Below are positions 1-8,046 of a stretch of DNA of 64,000 nucleotides, piece by piece; the first letter of the stretch is position 1; every line of letters begins with the position of its first letter. Below the pieces are notes generated by a model, which saw only the letters and a program-made list of their open reading frames with translations, made no database searches and was not told the DNA's origin. Both the position numbers and the translations under genes were made by a program. The DNA comes from Alkalicoccobacillus porphyridii. Lineage in GTDB: Bacteria; Bacillota; Bacilli; Bacillales; Bacillaceae_D. Location of the stretch: NCBI RefSeq assembly GCF_007293315.1, contig NZ_VLXZ01000001.1, forward strand, positions 620,001 through 684,000, written 5' to 3'.

Positions 1-735
1 TACTCGAAACTGAATGAAATATTCAGCGAATCTACCTGTTTTAACTAATTTTTCTGGCACTGAGTATTTGTTACCAACAGAGAAACTTGTGAAAGGAATT
101 AATTTTCTAAGCTTTCGTTCTTCTTTAGATTGAAAACTTTTCCCTTTTGGAAAGATATTATGTATAACACGAGGAAATTCAAAAACGTCCTCTTCCCATT
201 TCCCGTTTCTATTTATTTCTGCTTTAATTGTTTTTTCTTCAAAGTTTATATCCTTTGATGAGAACAAAATAAGATTCTGTCCTTGTAGTTTCCCTTCCTC
301 CACTAATGCCTGGATTCTCTCTTTAGGGTATGCTTTTCTTGGAGAAGCATGACATAGATAGACTCCAATATTAGATTGATTAGTCCCAACTTCCTCTAAT
401 ATAAAATCGTTGTAAAGTTTCTTCCATTTTTTCATTAGTGGAATAAGGGAAAATTGAAGAACACCTGCTATCTGATTTGAATTATTTGACTCAAAACCAG
501 TGACTACTTGCATAAGTTGCTTCTTTATTTTTACTGTTTCATTAACAAAATCCGGTGGAAGTTCATAATTTAACTGAAAGGCTTCAACCGCCTCGTAACC
601 CTCTACAATCGAGCTATAAACAGCAATACCTTCAGTCATTTTTTTCTCTTTCATTAACACAAGTAGATACTCACTTGCTTCAAGTAAAGTATTCACTATA
701 TTTTTTGATTGAGTGATCTGTGTATCCCAATTCAC
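1..735 (-). CDS. YheC/YheD-like ATP-grasp family protein, partial (3' end outside window)
   Basis: Open frame of 245 codons running off the left edge. It starts at a GTG at 735 preceded by a TAGGAGGA ribosome site at good spacing. The first ~115 residues are helical (VNWDTQITQSKNIVNTLLEA...). From ~residue 120 the text (IGVYLCHASPRKAYP, then FSSKDINFEEKTIKAEI, then FPRVIHNIFPKG) resembles the N-terminal part of YheC/YheD spore-associated ATP-grasp proteins. The ATP-grasp core would lie beyond the window. It sits directly downstream of flagellin but behind its terminator, so it is probably transcribed separately or by read-through. Family assignment is from remembered motif pattern only. Confidence 0.6.
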   Translation of the reverse strand, partial: MNWDTQITQSKNIVNTLLEASEYLLVLMKEKKMTEGIAVYSSIVEGYEAVEAFQLNYELPPDFVNETVKIKKQLMQVVTGFESNNSNQIAGVLQFSLIPLMKKWKKLYNDFILEEVGTNQSNIGVYLCHASPRKAYPKERIQALVEEGKLQGQNLILFSSKDINFEEKTIKAEINRNGKWEEDVFEFPRVIHNIFPKGKSFQSKEERKLRKLIPFTSFSVGNKYSVPEKLVKTGRFAEYFIQFRV

Positions 736-754
736 TTTAAAGTCCTCCTATATT

Positions 755-793
755 AAAAAAACAGGCTCTATGATTTAGAACCTGCTTTTTTAA
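755..793 (-). terminator. Rho-independent terminator of hag
   Basis: On the minus strand a GC-containing stem (GCAGGTTCTA paired with TAGAGCCTG, one G-T pair) is followed by a run of seven T. It lies immediately after the flagellin stop codon. Confidence 0.85.
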
Positions 794-799
794 AAATAA

Positions 800-1615
800 T
801 TATCCTAGAAGCTGAAGTACTGCTTGTGGAGCTTGGTTTGCTTGCGCAAGCATAGCTTGAGATGCTTGAGAAAGAATGTTGTTCTTAGTGAACTCCATAA
901 TTTCTTTTGCCATGTCTACGTCACGAATACGCGATTCAGCAGCTTGTAAGTTTTCAGCAGAGTTGTCTAGGTTAGAGATTGTATGCTCTAGACGGTTTTG
1001 AACAGCTCCTAGCTTAGAACGTTCGGTTGATACTAAATTGATTGCTGTATTAATAGTTTCAATTGCAGTATCTGCTTCAGCACGAGTAGATAAATCTATA
1101 GTATTTACACTCAAACCTTCAGCTGACATATCTGCAATTGATAATTCTAGCATTTGACCTGTATCAGCACCAATATGGAAGGTAAAGTCAGTCTCAGTTC
1201 CAGTTAATAAATCTTTACCGTTAAACTTAGTGTCAGTTGAAATACGATCGATTTCTTCAATTAAAGCTTTAACTTCTTCTTGAATAGCTGCTCTGTCAGT
1301 ATCGTCATCATTCGTATCATTCGCCGCTTGTACAGCAAGCTCACGCATACGTTGTAGAATTGAGTGAGTTTCGTTAAGAGCTCCCTCAGCTGTTTGAATT
1401 AAAGAGATACCATCTTGTGCGTTACGTGAAGCTTGATCCAAGCCACGAACTTGAGCACGCATTTTTTCGGAGATTGCAAGACCAGCAGCGTCATCCCCTG
1501 CACGGTTGATGCGAAGTCCTGAAGAAAGTTTTTCTTGAGCTTTTGCTCCAGCAGCTTGGTTAGCACCAAGTTGACGGTGAGCGTTCATAGCAGATAGATT
1601 GTGATTGATAATCAT
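800..1615 (-). CDS. hag: Flagellin
   Basis: Structural subunit of the flagellar filament, 271 residues. The canonical N-terminus MIINHNLSAMNAHRQL is encoded from the ATG at 1615; the open frame extends further upstream, but the GGGAGG ribosome site sits 9 bases before this ATG and flagellin starts here. The N-terminal D0/D1 helices (SSGLRINRAGDDAAGLAISE) and C-terminal D1/D0 (LGAVQNRLEHTISNL to SQAMLAQANQAPQAVLQLLG) are complete. The variable centre is very short (~60 residues), as in compact Bacillus flagellins. It is transcribed alone from a sigma-D promoter, and its leader carries CsrA-like sites. Confidence 0.97.
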   Translation of the reverse strand: MIINHNLSAMNAHRQLGANQAAGAKAQEKLSSGLRINRAGDDAAGLAISEKMRAQVRGLDQASRNAQDGISLIQTAEGALNETHSILQRMRELAVQAANDTNDDDTDRAAIQEEVKALIEEIDRISTDTKFNGKDLLTGTETDFTFHIGADTGQMLELSIADMSAEGLSVNTIDLSTRAEADTAIETINTAINLVSTERSKLGAVQNRLEHTISNLDNSAENLQAAESRIRDVDMAKEIMEFTKNNILSQASQAMLAQANQAPQAVLQLLG

Positions 1616-1623
1616 TATGTGTT

Positions 1624-1658
1624 TCCTCCCTGATTTTGCCCCGTACACGTCCTTGTGT
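1624..1658 (-). promoter_or_regulatory. Candidate CsrA-binding sites in hag leader
   Basis: The 5' leader RNA has the hairpin ACACAAGGACGTGT (1645-1658) with AAGGA in the loop, further closed by flanking CCCC/GGGG. A second GGA lies in the Shine-Dalgarno GGGAGGA (1624-1630). This matches the two-site arrangement known for CsrA repression of Bacillus subtilis hag (loop GGA plus SD GGA). No csrA or fliW gene is in the window, so the binding is inferred. Confidence 0.6.
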
Positions 1659-1730
1659 GGGGTGAATAATTTTGTAAACAGCCAGGTCAACCGTCGCGGC
1701 CGCCGCGGGTGGCTGGCATGTTCTTTAGTT

Positions 1731-1757
1731 ATATCGGAGGATGCAGGTGAATGTTTA
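1731..1757 (-). promoter_or_regulatory. Sigma-D (flagellar) promoter of hag
   Basis: Minus-strand TAAA (1754-1757), 15-bp spacer, TCCGATAT (1731-1738). This differs from the sigma-D consensus TAAA-N15-GCCGATAT at one base. The predicted leader is about 110 nt and includes a GC-rich hairpin (around 1690-1715) upstream of the CsrA-like hairpin. Confidence 0.88.
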
Positions 1758-1914
1758 ATAATTTTTTCATTTATTTTTCGATTTTTTTCTTTGCATCTTT
1801 ACTCATCCTAGAATTTCTTTCAAACCCATTTCAACTCTTAGATTTCTTTTAAATATAAAAAGATGCCATGACTCTGCAGGGATCCTTCATTTTCAACAAA
1901 TATAGTCAATACAT

Positions 1915-3747
1915 TTATATATCCTCACTCTTGATTTCCTTCGGTTCACCCACTAACTCAGATATTTTCCAATAATAATCATCTTCATCGTAAACTACGG
2001 TATATGTTGTGGTAAATGTCTTTACTTTATCCCCATTTTTTGGGTGATAAATTTCATAGATTTCTTTTGTTGTCATCGTATAACTTCCATCATCATTTGC
2101 TGATAGATTCGTTGCTTCGGCATTAATTAAGTATTCATCAATCCCGTTATCAAAAAAATACATGATATTGGGTTCAATTTTCTTTTTGTAGTCGCTTGTG
2201 ACATAATCGTCCACATAGCTCGGCACCCCATGTCTTACAGCATCTGCATATTCACTTGCAAACGAAAAAATTAATTCATCTGCATCATACTGTGATAGCT
2301 TTATCTTTGCTCCTTCTTTTACTACTGCTTCAGTTGCGGAGACTTCATCTTGATCTTCTTTGCTGAATTCAAAGGTTTCTGTTGGATCGAAATAATAAGC
2401 ATTTACGTTTACATCGACCATCTTCCATACATCATCTTGGTATGCAAATTCGTAGATTCTATGATACTCCTCATGCTCTAATTCTGGTATCTCTCCAGAA
2501 TTAAACACGGCTTGCTCCCATTTTTCATAGACTGGTACATACACACCCCAAGTAGATGCTGATTCAAATATCTCCGCTTGCTCCCAGGCTATGCCTGACT
2601 CTAGTAAGTACCCGGCAAAGTATTCATCCCACATTTTTAATTCATGAATTTCTTTTTCGACCCAGTTATAGAGAACCCCACTTGCGTGAACGAGCTTATC
2701 TACATTCTTTTCTTGTGAAGCCACACGATACCCCAATAAATACTCGTTAATCATCTCACCCAGCTCTTTCTTCAATTCATCATTCGGTGCCAAAGCATGA
2801 TCCATATTCTCATAGTAGAGTGGTAAAGAGTTACTCTTTAGAAGTCCAAAAGGAGAATCTGCTTCTAGGTGATAAGATAACGTGCCATCTGTTAGTAATG
2901 GGCCAAACTCCATTGGGGAGCTTGTGACGTCTAGCTCTTTCTTTGAATCTTCAAGGACAAGCTTTGTTCCGTTTATGATGGAGTCCATATATAACGAAGC
3001 GATCTCTAAATCAAAGTAAAGGGTGTAGTAATCTTGGTAGTAAAGGTCAGCTTCGACCGATTTCTCGTTTACTCCAAAGTCATTCTCCATGTTACCTGTC
3101 ACTTGATAGATTCCTGGTAGATGATGCCCAAAGAAGTAGCCTTGCTCATCATATTCTGGTTCAACCTTCTCTTCATCCAAGGTGAATGTAATCTCATCAA
3201 GTTCTATGTTACTTTCAACGTATAGAGGCTTAGCTTCCATCACGAATTGGTATTCATCAAATAGTAGCCACTTCTTTCCTGTTTTTGTGAAATAAATAGG
3301 AAAGTCATTATAGTAACCATCGTAGTAACTGACCATTCTTGGATCGTCTATTGATTCTGCTTCAGATAACCATTTCTTTATTAGCTCCGCTTTGGCATCT
3401 TCGTCTTCCTCTAAATAGACGAGGAAATCCTCCACATGCTTATCTTCTACTGTAAGGCCCTCTCTATTAGATCCGAGATGTTTTTTGATTGCTTTTGTGT
3501 TTTGATCAGCTACCGCCTCAAGAAAGGAATTGACGACTCGATCCTTATCGGCCAAAGCTTTACCTGTGAAAAATAACCCTCCGGCAAGGACTGCGATGCC
3601 CGCCACTGATCCAATCAGGATTTTTTTACTTGTTTTCATAGGTTCTTTAGTTTGTTGAGGCGACGCCGTCTCTGGTAGCTTTGCTCCACATTTGCTACAA
3701 AAAGGTTGATCCTGATTCTGAGTATGACATTGTGGACAGATTTTCAT
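1915..3747 (-). CDS. Zinc-ribbon membrane protein, YvbJ/TcaA-like
   Basis: About 610 residues. An N-terminal zinc ribbon (CPQCHTQNQDQPFCSKCG) is followed by a polar linker, one membrane segment (ILIGSVAGIAVLAGGLFFTG, ~residues 45-65) and a large acidic extracytoplasmic part. The C-terminal ~120 residues (FSFASEYADAVRHG... to YTVVYDEDDYYWKISEL) look like an NTF2-like fold. The arrangement is that of YvbJ and TcaA, linked in other Firmicutes to envelope stress or glycopeptide response; no direct function is known here. The ATG at 3747 has GGAG at 8 bases; an in-frame GTG lies 9 bases upstream. It is last in a three-gene zinc-ribbon operon. Confidence 0.75.
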   Translation of the reverse strand: MKICPQCHTQNQDQPFCSKCGAKLPETASPQQTKEPMKTSKKILIGSVAGIAVLAGGLFFTGKALADKDRVVNSFLEAVADQNTKAIKKHLGSNREGLTVEDKHVEDFLVYLEEDEDAKAELIKKWLSEAESIDDPRMVSYYDGYYNDFPIYFTKTGKKWLLFDEYQFVMEAKPLYVESNIELDEITFTLDEEKVEPEYDEQGYFFGHHLPGIYQVTGNMENDFGVNEKSVEADLYYQDYYTLYFDLEIASLYMDSIINGTKLVLEDSKKELDVTSSPMEFGPLLTDGTLSYHLEADSPFGLLKSNSLPLYYENMDHALAPNDELKKELGEMINEYLLGYRVASQEKNVDKLVHASGVLYNWVEKEIHELKMWDEYFAGYLLESGIAWEQAEIFESASTWGVYVPVYEKWEQAVFNSGEIPELEHEEYHRIYEFAYQDDVWKMVDVNVNAYYFDPTETFEFSKEDQDEVSATEAVVKEGAKIKLSQYDADELIFSFASEYADAVRHGVPSYVDDYVTSDYKKKIEPNIMYFFDNGIDEYLINAEATNLSANDDGSYTMTTKEIYEIYHPKNGDKVKTFTTTYTVVYDEDDYYWKISELVGEPKEIKSEDI

Positions 3748-3777
3748 ATTCCTCACTCCGTGTCTATTCTAAGTTGG

Positions 3778-5223
3778 TTAGGCTGCTTTGCTATATGAAT
3801 CTGCACTAGAAAGTCGGTGGGTGTTTTTTCTAATTAATGATCCGCCCCATGCAGAAACACCAGCTATAACTGAGCTTAGTAGGAAACCAATTAACCAATT
3901 TGATCCTACAGTTATACTTGTATACCAAACATCAAATGAAAAGGTTGTTAACCAAATGATCATTGCATGAAGAAAACCTGCAGATAATGCATAGAAAACA
4001 AGAATCCTCATTCGAGGCGAAGCTGCCTGTTTGGCGATCCAACTGTACCCAGCGAAAGTATGAATGAGAATAGGTAGGATAAATAAAAATTTGGAGGCAT
4101 CCATTACCTCATCCACTTCTTTTTTCACCTCAAAATCAAAAGGCGAAACAGTCGTACCCCCAAAAGCAGAATGACTTATTGTATAAGGCCTATAATCCAT
4201 ATCTGCATCCATTTTAACCGTAGAAAGCTGACTAATATTCCAATAATATGCCCCGAGCTGAGTGGTCACAAGGTGATGGGAAATTCCGCTATCTTTTAGA
4301 TCTTCTTTCAGTTGATCATTGCTCACTCCCGCAACTACTGTTACAGCTACCAAGCAGATCAGTGAATAAATGGCTGCTCTTTTGAAGGTATGTAAGAAGG
4401 TAGAACCTCTTAATGACTCTGTAATAGCCACACCAATCGTTATACATACGGCACTGATAACAAACGCATGAAAGCTAGCATTCAAGAAGCCGTACTCGGA
4501 AGCCACTGTAATTTCATCGTACCAGTCGTCCATGAAAGTAAGTTGCTTTGAAGCGAATATACTGATAACCCCTGCCGCCAATGCATAAATGAAGGCTGGA
4601 ATGAAAATGCTAATCGCTTTCTGTTTAAGAGATGGAAGTTTTTCTTTACCTACTATCATGCCTAAAATAGAAAGAATAGTGGCTGGTATTAGTAGTAAAA
4701 GAAGAAAGCCGCCTTGAGAAACTAGTGATATTCGTTCTAACTCTTCCACTGATGTGATGTTAAGGGTTGCCCCGATTGAATGAAACAGCATAACGATATC
4801 TGATAACGTAATTAGCTCAATACTCCGCTCTAGTCCAAAGCCTTCAAAGATCTCATAGCTTATGAAAGAATTGACGCGGCCAGCCATCATAGACGCTACA
4901 ACCATTACAATAAACATCCCCGCTATTGGATAAAGGATTAGTTTAATGAATGGAATTGTTGCTTGTTGTCTAACGTTTACTGGCTCTGCCGTCACGTTAA
5001 CTTGCTCACTTTTCTTTTGGGTTTCTCGCCCTTCAGTCGTTCTTCCACAGCTTGTGCAATAATTCGCATCATTCCCTAAACCTTGGCTACAAAATGAACA
5101 AAAATTAGCCCCGCTCTGCGTAAGAGAAGCTCCGTCTTCTTTTATGTTTCTCAATTCAACCCCGTCGTTTGCACAATATACCGCATGGCTATGAGCTTTT
5201 GTACCACATTGTTTACAATACAT
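3778..5223 (-). CDS. Double zinc-ribbon, multi-spanning membrane protein, function unknown
   Basis: 481 residues. Two zinc ribbons lie at the N-terminus (CKQCGTKAHSHAVYCANDG and CSFCSQGLGNDANYCTSCG); in the first, the final Cys is replaced by Asp. About eight hydrophobic segments follow, starting near residue 93. Not assigned to a named family. It is 10 bp downstream of the 168-residue zinc-ribbon gene and 30 bp upstream of the YvbJ/TcaA-like gene, so the three probably act at the membrane together. The ribosome site before the ATG is weak (AGGTAG), suggesting translational coupling. Confidence 0.7.
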   Translation of the reverse strand: MYCKQCGTKAHSHAVYCANDGVELRNIKEDGASLTQSGANFCSFCSQGLGNDANYCTSCGRTTEGRETQKKSEQVNVTAEPVNVRQQATIPFIKLILYPIAGMFIVMVVASMMAGRVNSFISYEIFEGFGLERSIELITLSDIVMLFHSIGATLNITSVEELERISLVSQGGFLLLLLIPATILSILGMIVGKEKLPSLKQKAISIFIPAFIYALAAGVISIFASKQLTFMDDWYDEITVASEYGFLNASFHAFVISAVCITIGVAITESLRGSTFLHTFKRAAIYSLICLVAVTVVAGVSNDQLKEDLKDSGISHHLVTTQLGAYYWNISQLSTVKMDADMDYRPYTISHSAFGGTTVSPFDFEVKKEVDEVMDASKFLFILPILIHTFAGYSWIAKQAASPRMRILVFYALSAGFLHAMIIWLTTFSFDVWYTSITVGSNWLIGFLLSSVIAGVSAWGGSLIRKNTHRLSSADSYSKAA

Positions 5224-5233
5224 CGTTATCTAC

Positions 5234-5740
5234 CTACCCTACTTCTTTCTTAAGAGTAGAGGTACCACAGCATGGGCAGAAGTTTGCCGTTTGTGGTCGA
5301 TCAATCGAACATACATGGCACGACACCATAGCTTCTTCTTCAGTAACAGGAGCTGCAATGGCTGTACCACACCCTCCACAAAATAAAGCATCTGCAGCAT
5401 TCTCCTTCTGACAATGACTACACTGCACAACAGCCTGCGAATCATCATTCATAAGGTTGGTGAGTTCTTTCTGATTCATAAAAATAGAAACATCTTTCTC
5501 TATAAGCTTTGCACTCAATCCTTCGAGTTCTGGATCAACTAAAGTTCCTTCACGGAGCTTTCGATACGCTTCTTGCCCTAATTGTAATAATATTTCGGAC
5601 TTATCAGAGTATCTATGTTGAAGGTCACGTTTTAACCTTGTTGCCTCCTGGGTGGTCTGAAGTTTTTGCTTACCTTGATCAATGCCTCCTTGAACCTTCG
5701 AAAGGCCTTCCCCCACTTTTTCTTTCCATCCTGATGTCAT
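5234..5740 (-). CDS. Coiled-coil protein with two C-terminal zinc ribbons
   Basis: 168 residues. An N-terminal helical part (GLSKVQGGIDQGKQKLQ... to ~residue 95) is followed by two Cys4 ribbons (CSHCQKENAADALFCGGCG and CHVCSIDRPQTANFCPCCG). No membrane segment is seen. It is first in the zinc-ribbon operon and has a strong GGAGGAGATTGA-ATG start. It may be a cytoplasmic partner of the two membrane zinc-ribbon proteins; the function is unknown. Confidence 0.7.
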   Translation of the reverse strand: MTSGWKEKVGEGLSKVQGGIDQGKQKLQTTQEATRLKRDLQHRYSDKSEILLQLGQEAYRKLREGTLVDPELEGLSAKLIEKDVSIFMNQKELTNLMNDDSQAVVQCSHCQKENAADALFCGGCGTAIAAPVTEEEAMVSCHVCSIDRPQTANFCPCCGTSTLKKEVG

Positions 5741-5842
5741 TCAATCTCCTCCAACGTTGTAAATTCCATCCTATTATACTAAAATACTATGATAAAGTAA
5801 CTATAATGTTAGAATATAATGTAAAAATAAAGTGCTAACATT

Positions 5843-5872
5843 AAAAAAAGACCCATTAAGTTACGGGTCTTA
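5843..5872 (-). terminator. Terminator after hisS
   Basis: Minus-strand stem AAGACCCGTAA / ATGGGTCTT followed by seven T, directly after the hisS stop. It shows that hisS is monocistronic here, without an aspS downstream as in the B. subtilis hisS-aspS pair. Confidence 0.85.
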
Positions 5873-5880
5873 TCACTTAT

Positions 5881-7143
5881 TTAAAATTCAAACCCTACGC
5901 TTTTTTCCTTGCCCGTTCTCATATCTTTTACTTTATACCCATTCCAATCAACTTCCTGCTGTCCTACTACCACTACATATCTCGCATTTAACTTAGTTGC
6001 TTTCTCCATCGCTTTGCTCAATTTCTTACCACCTAATTCGCACTCAACATGATAACCTTCCTGTCTTAGACTCCTTGCCAGCTTCAATGATTCTTTCTGT
6101 GTCTGCATCGGAATAATGTAATAATCTAATTCAGATAAAACTTCATCACGATTCTGCATCGCCACTGCTATCACATCCAGACCAAACGAAATTCCAACGG
6201 TGGCCACATTTTCTACAGTTCCTACTAATCCAGCAATAGCATTGTCATATCGTCCCCCGCTACCAATGCTGGATTTTATAGAACCGCCCCTTACAAACAT
6301 CTCATATATTGTGCCTGTGTAAATTTCTAAGCCTCGGGCAAGAAGAGGATTGAAGATACACTGATCTGTCATGTCTAGATATTCAAGATAGGTTTGCAAT
6401 TCATCTATCTCAGTTATTCCTTGTTTGATGCTGTCATTCTGCTCAGCATATTTTTCTAAGAAATCTTTACTGTCAGATTGTAAAAAGGTGATGATTTGCT
6501 CTAATGATGTGGAGGGAATATCCAACTCCGTAAGCTCTACACGGATGGCATCTACTCCTATCTTTTCTAGCTTGTCAATGACTAGAATGACCTTATTCAT
6601 TAAATTCTCTGGCACTTGAAATACTTCTAGCATGCCAACTAACAGCTTTCGATTGTTGTATTGGACAATGACATCTAATTCAAGTTTCTTAAAGGCATCT
6701 ATCGCCATCATCATTAGCTCAGCTTCAGCGATTTGTGACTTCACTCCAACGATATCAACGTCGCATTGGGTAAACTCTCTCAGTCTGCCTTTTTTGATCG
6801 GGCCGTCTCGAAAGACTTTACCAATTTCATATCGTTTAAATGGCATACCGATTGTTGGGTTAAGGGCTACGACTTTTGCAAAAGGTATTGTCAGGTCATA
6901 ACGTAAGGCTAAATCCCGTTCTCCTCTGTCGGTCAATCTGTACATTTCATTCAAAATTTCTGCGCCTCCTGCATATTTTGAAGCTAAGAGAGATGTGTAG
7001 TTTAAGATTGGTGTTTCCAGTGGTTTGCAGCCGTATGCTGTGAATGTCTCTTCTAATACGCGCTGAATCTTTCGTCTTGTTGTTTGTTCTTCTGGCATAA
7101 AATCCTGCGTTCCTTTAACATTTTGATAGCTCATTTTTTTCAT
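5881..7143 (-). CDS. hisS: Histidyl-tRNA synthetase, HisS2-type
   Basis: Class II synthetase charging tRNA-His in the cytoplasm, 420 residues. Visible features: N-terminal NVKGTQDFMPEEQ, motif 2 region KRYEIGKVFRDGPIKKGRLREF, the HisA motif ARGLEIYTGTIYE, motif 3 SSIGSGGRYD, and a C-terminal anticodon-binding domain. The RGDGP-like text and NVKGTQDF opening fit the second HisRS type present beside the housekeeping copy in some bacilli. The start is the ATG at 7143 with GGAGG 8 bases away; the upstream in-frame TTG lies inside that ribosome site. It is preceded by a leader peptide and attenuator-like hairpins, so expression probably responds to charged tRNA-His. Confidence 0.93.
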   Translation of the reverse strand: MKKMSYQNVKGTQDFMPEEQTTRRKIQRVLEETFTAYGCKPLETPILNYTSLLASKYAGGAEILNEMYRLTDRGERDLALRYDLTIPFAKVVALNPTIGMPFKRYEIGKVFRDGPIKKGRLREFTQCDVDIVGVKSQIAEAELMMMAIDAFKKLELDVIVQYNNRKLLVGMLEVFQVPENLMNKVILVIDKLEKIGVDAIRVELTELDIPSTSLEQIITFLQSDSKDFLEKYAEQNDSIKQGITEIDELQTYLEYLDMTDQCIFNPLLARGLEIYTGTIYEMFVRGGSIKSSIGSGGRYDNAIAGLVGTVENVATVGISFGLDVIAVAMQNRDEVLSELDYYIIPMQTQKESLKLARSLRQEGYHVECELGGKKLSKAMEKATKLNARYVVVVGQQEVDWNGYKVKDMRTGKEKSVGFEF

Positions 7144-7172
7144 GTCTGTCGCCTCCAATTAGTTTTGAATAC

Positions 7173-7218
7173 AAAAAACCGCATTGCGCTTAAGTAGATT
7201 CACTTAGTCAATGCGGTT
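7173..7218 (-). terminator. Leader terminator (attenuator) upstream of hisS
   Basis: Perfect 10-bp stem (AACCGCATTG with CAATGCGGTT), inner 5-bp stem (TAAGT/ACTTA), then six T. It lies between the leader peptide and the hisS ribosome site, so it can stop transcription before the gene. Confidence 0.85.
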
Positions 7219-7276
7219 CATTATAAATAGTCTTCCTATGTTCGATTTTTTAAAGGGATCGAATTAGCAAGACTAT
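7196..7276 (-). promoter_or_regulatory. Alternative hairpins: protector and possible antiterminator
   Basis: Protector: ATAGTCTT (7269-7276) pairs with AAGACTAT (7227-7234), with an inner TTCGAT/ATCGAA stem. Its 3' arm and following bases (ATTTATAATG) can instead pair imperfectly with CATTGACTAAGT in the 5' arm of the terminator, giving ATTTA/TAAGT plus TAATG/CATTG around loop AACCG. The two folds are mutually exclusive, as in amino-acid attenuators. The alternative pairing is modest and judged by eye. Confidence 0.55.
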
Positions 7277-7329
7277 CAAGTATGATGATGAAGTTGTGTG
7301 GAATGGGTTGGTGCTGATTGATATAACAT
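7276..7329 (-). CDS. Histidine-rich leader peptide of hisS
   Basis: 17-codon ORF with product MLYQSAPTHSTQLHHHT, four His of which three are consecutive CAT codons (7282-7290). AGAGGTG is a good ribosome site 7-8 bases before the ATG. The TGA stop overlaps the 5' arm of the protector hairpin. A ribosome waiting at the His codons would mask that arm. It lies just downstream of a recognisable promoter and 130 bases before hisS. A cis-acting sensing role is inferred from this layout. Confidence 0.75.
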   Translation of the reverse strand: MLYQSAPTHSTQLHHHT

Positions 7330-7359
7330 AATATACACCTCTGCGTATGTTTATGGATT

Positions 7360-7388
7360 ATCATATAGGAATTCACAATATGAAACAA
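7360..7388 (-). promoter_or_regulatory. Sigma-A-type promoter of the hisS transcript
   Basis: Minus strand TTGTTT (7383-7388), 17-bp spacer, TATGAT (7360-7365). The predicted start lies about 25 bases before the leader-peptide ATG. Confidence 0.65.
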
Positions 7389-7482
7389 CAATTAAATGAA
7401 TAAAGTTTGTCACAGATCGTGCACATTCTTTCTCCCTCGGTTACTATAGACCATCTAGTAATCATTTAAGTTCCCTTAACAG

Positions 7483-7521
7483 AAAAAGATGACCACGGAA
7501 TTCTTCCATGATCACCTTTTT
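7483..7521 (-). terminator. Terminator of the WXG100-like operon
   Basis: Stem GGTGATCATGGAA / TTCCGTGGTCATC (13 pairs including G-T pairs) with loop GAA. T-runs on both sides mean it could work in both directions. Confidence 0.8.
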
Positions 7522-7524
7522 AAT

Positions 7525-8028
7525 TTATTCCACCGTAATCCCTTTTTCCTCAAACTCTTCTTTCACAAAATCTTCAACGTCCCCATTTAAAATGAAAAAT
7601 TCAATATTATTAATGCTTGGTTTATTTCCTTCTGGTGCTTTTTCAGCGATTTCTGTTGAGACTTCGGTCATGTCCTTAACGCTATCGAGAAAAAAGGTGA
7701 GCACAGCATCCCAGTTTTCGTTCTGGATATCTTCTTCAGGGAATTCAATTTTGGGATAGGCATTTGAGATGTCTCTCCATCGATTAATACGTGTCTCTGT
7801 TCTTTGAGTAGCTGCATAGGAAATATCAGTAACATCGCCTGTTTCGTTAAATGTATCAGTGTTTGTTTCTAATGCTAAGATATCTCCTCGATTCACATAA
7901 TAATCTTCCAATTCTTCTACCTCCTCTGCCTGTTCCTTCTCATTTAAATTATTCAGTAAGAAGTAGGCTACTATACCACCAATTAATACGATAAATACAG
8001 TCATGAATAGAATTCGTTTAGATTGCAT
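7525..8028 (-). CDS. Membrane-anchored extracytoplasmic protein of the WXG100-like operon
   Basis: 167 residues. One N-terminal membrane segment (ILFMTVFIVLIGGIVAYFLL) is followed by an acidic outside domain. Its C-terminal ~90 residues (INRWRDISNAYPKIEFP..., NENWDAVLTFFLDSV, EFFILNGDVEDFV) resemble the C-terminus of the upstream gene product (LDRWKYASLIMEDVPYP, QDWMGVSEFALSDV, NYIFDGDIPID), so the two share a domain. It is last of the operon. It may be the immunity partner or anchor of that protein; not recognised otherwise. Confidence 0.65.
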   Translation of the reverse strand: MQSKRILFMTVFIVLIGGIVAYFLLNNLNEKEQAEEVEELEDYYVNRGDILALETNTDTFNETGDVTDISYAATQRTETRINRWRDISNAYPKIEFPEEDIQNENWDAVLTFFLDSVKDMTEVSTEIAEKAPEGNKPSINNIEFFILNGDVEDFVKEEFEEKGITVE

Positions 8029-8046
8029 AGCTTCTCCTTTGTGCCT

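Noticed and set aside
1616-1690. 25-codon upstream extension of flagellin
   Set aside because: It covers the CsrA-like hairpin and ribosome site; flagellin proteins begin at MIINHN.
7173-7260. T-box riboswitch upstream of hisS
   Set aside because: The bases before the terminator (AATGAACCGCATTG) only superficially resemble the T-box; the UGGN needed to pair with the tRNA end is absent and a leader ORF with His codons occupies the place of stem I.
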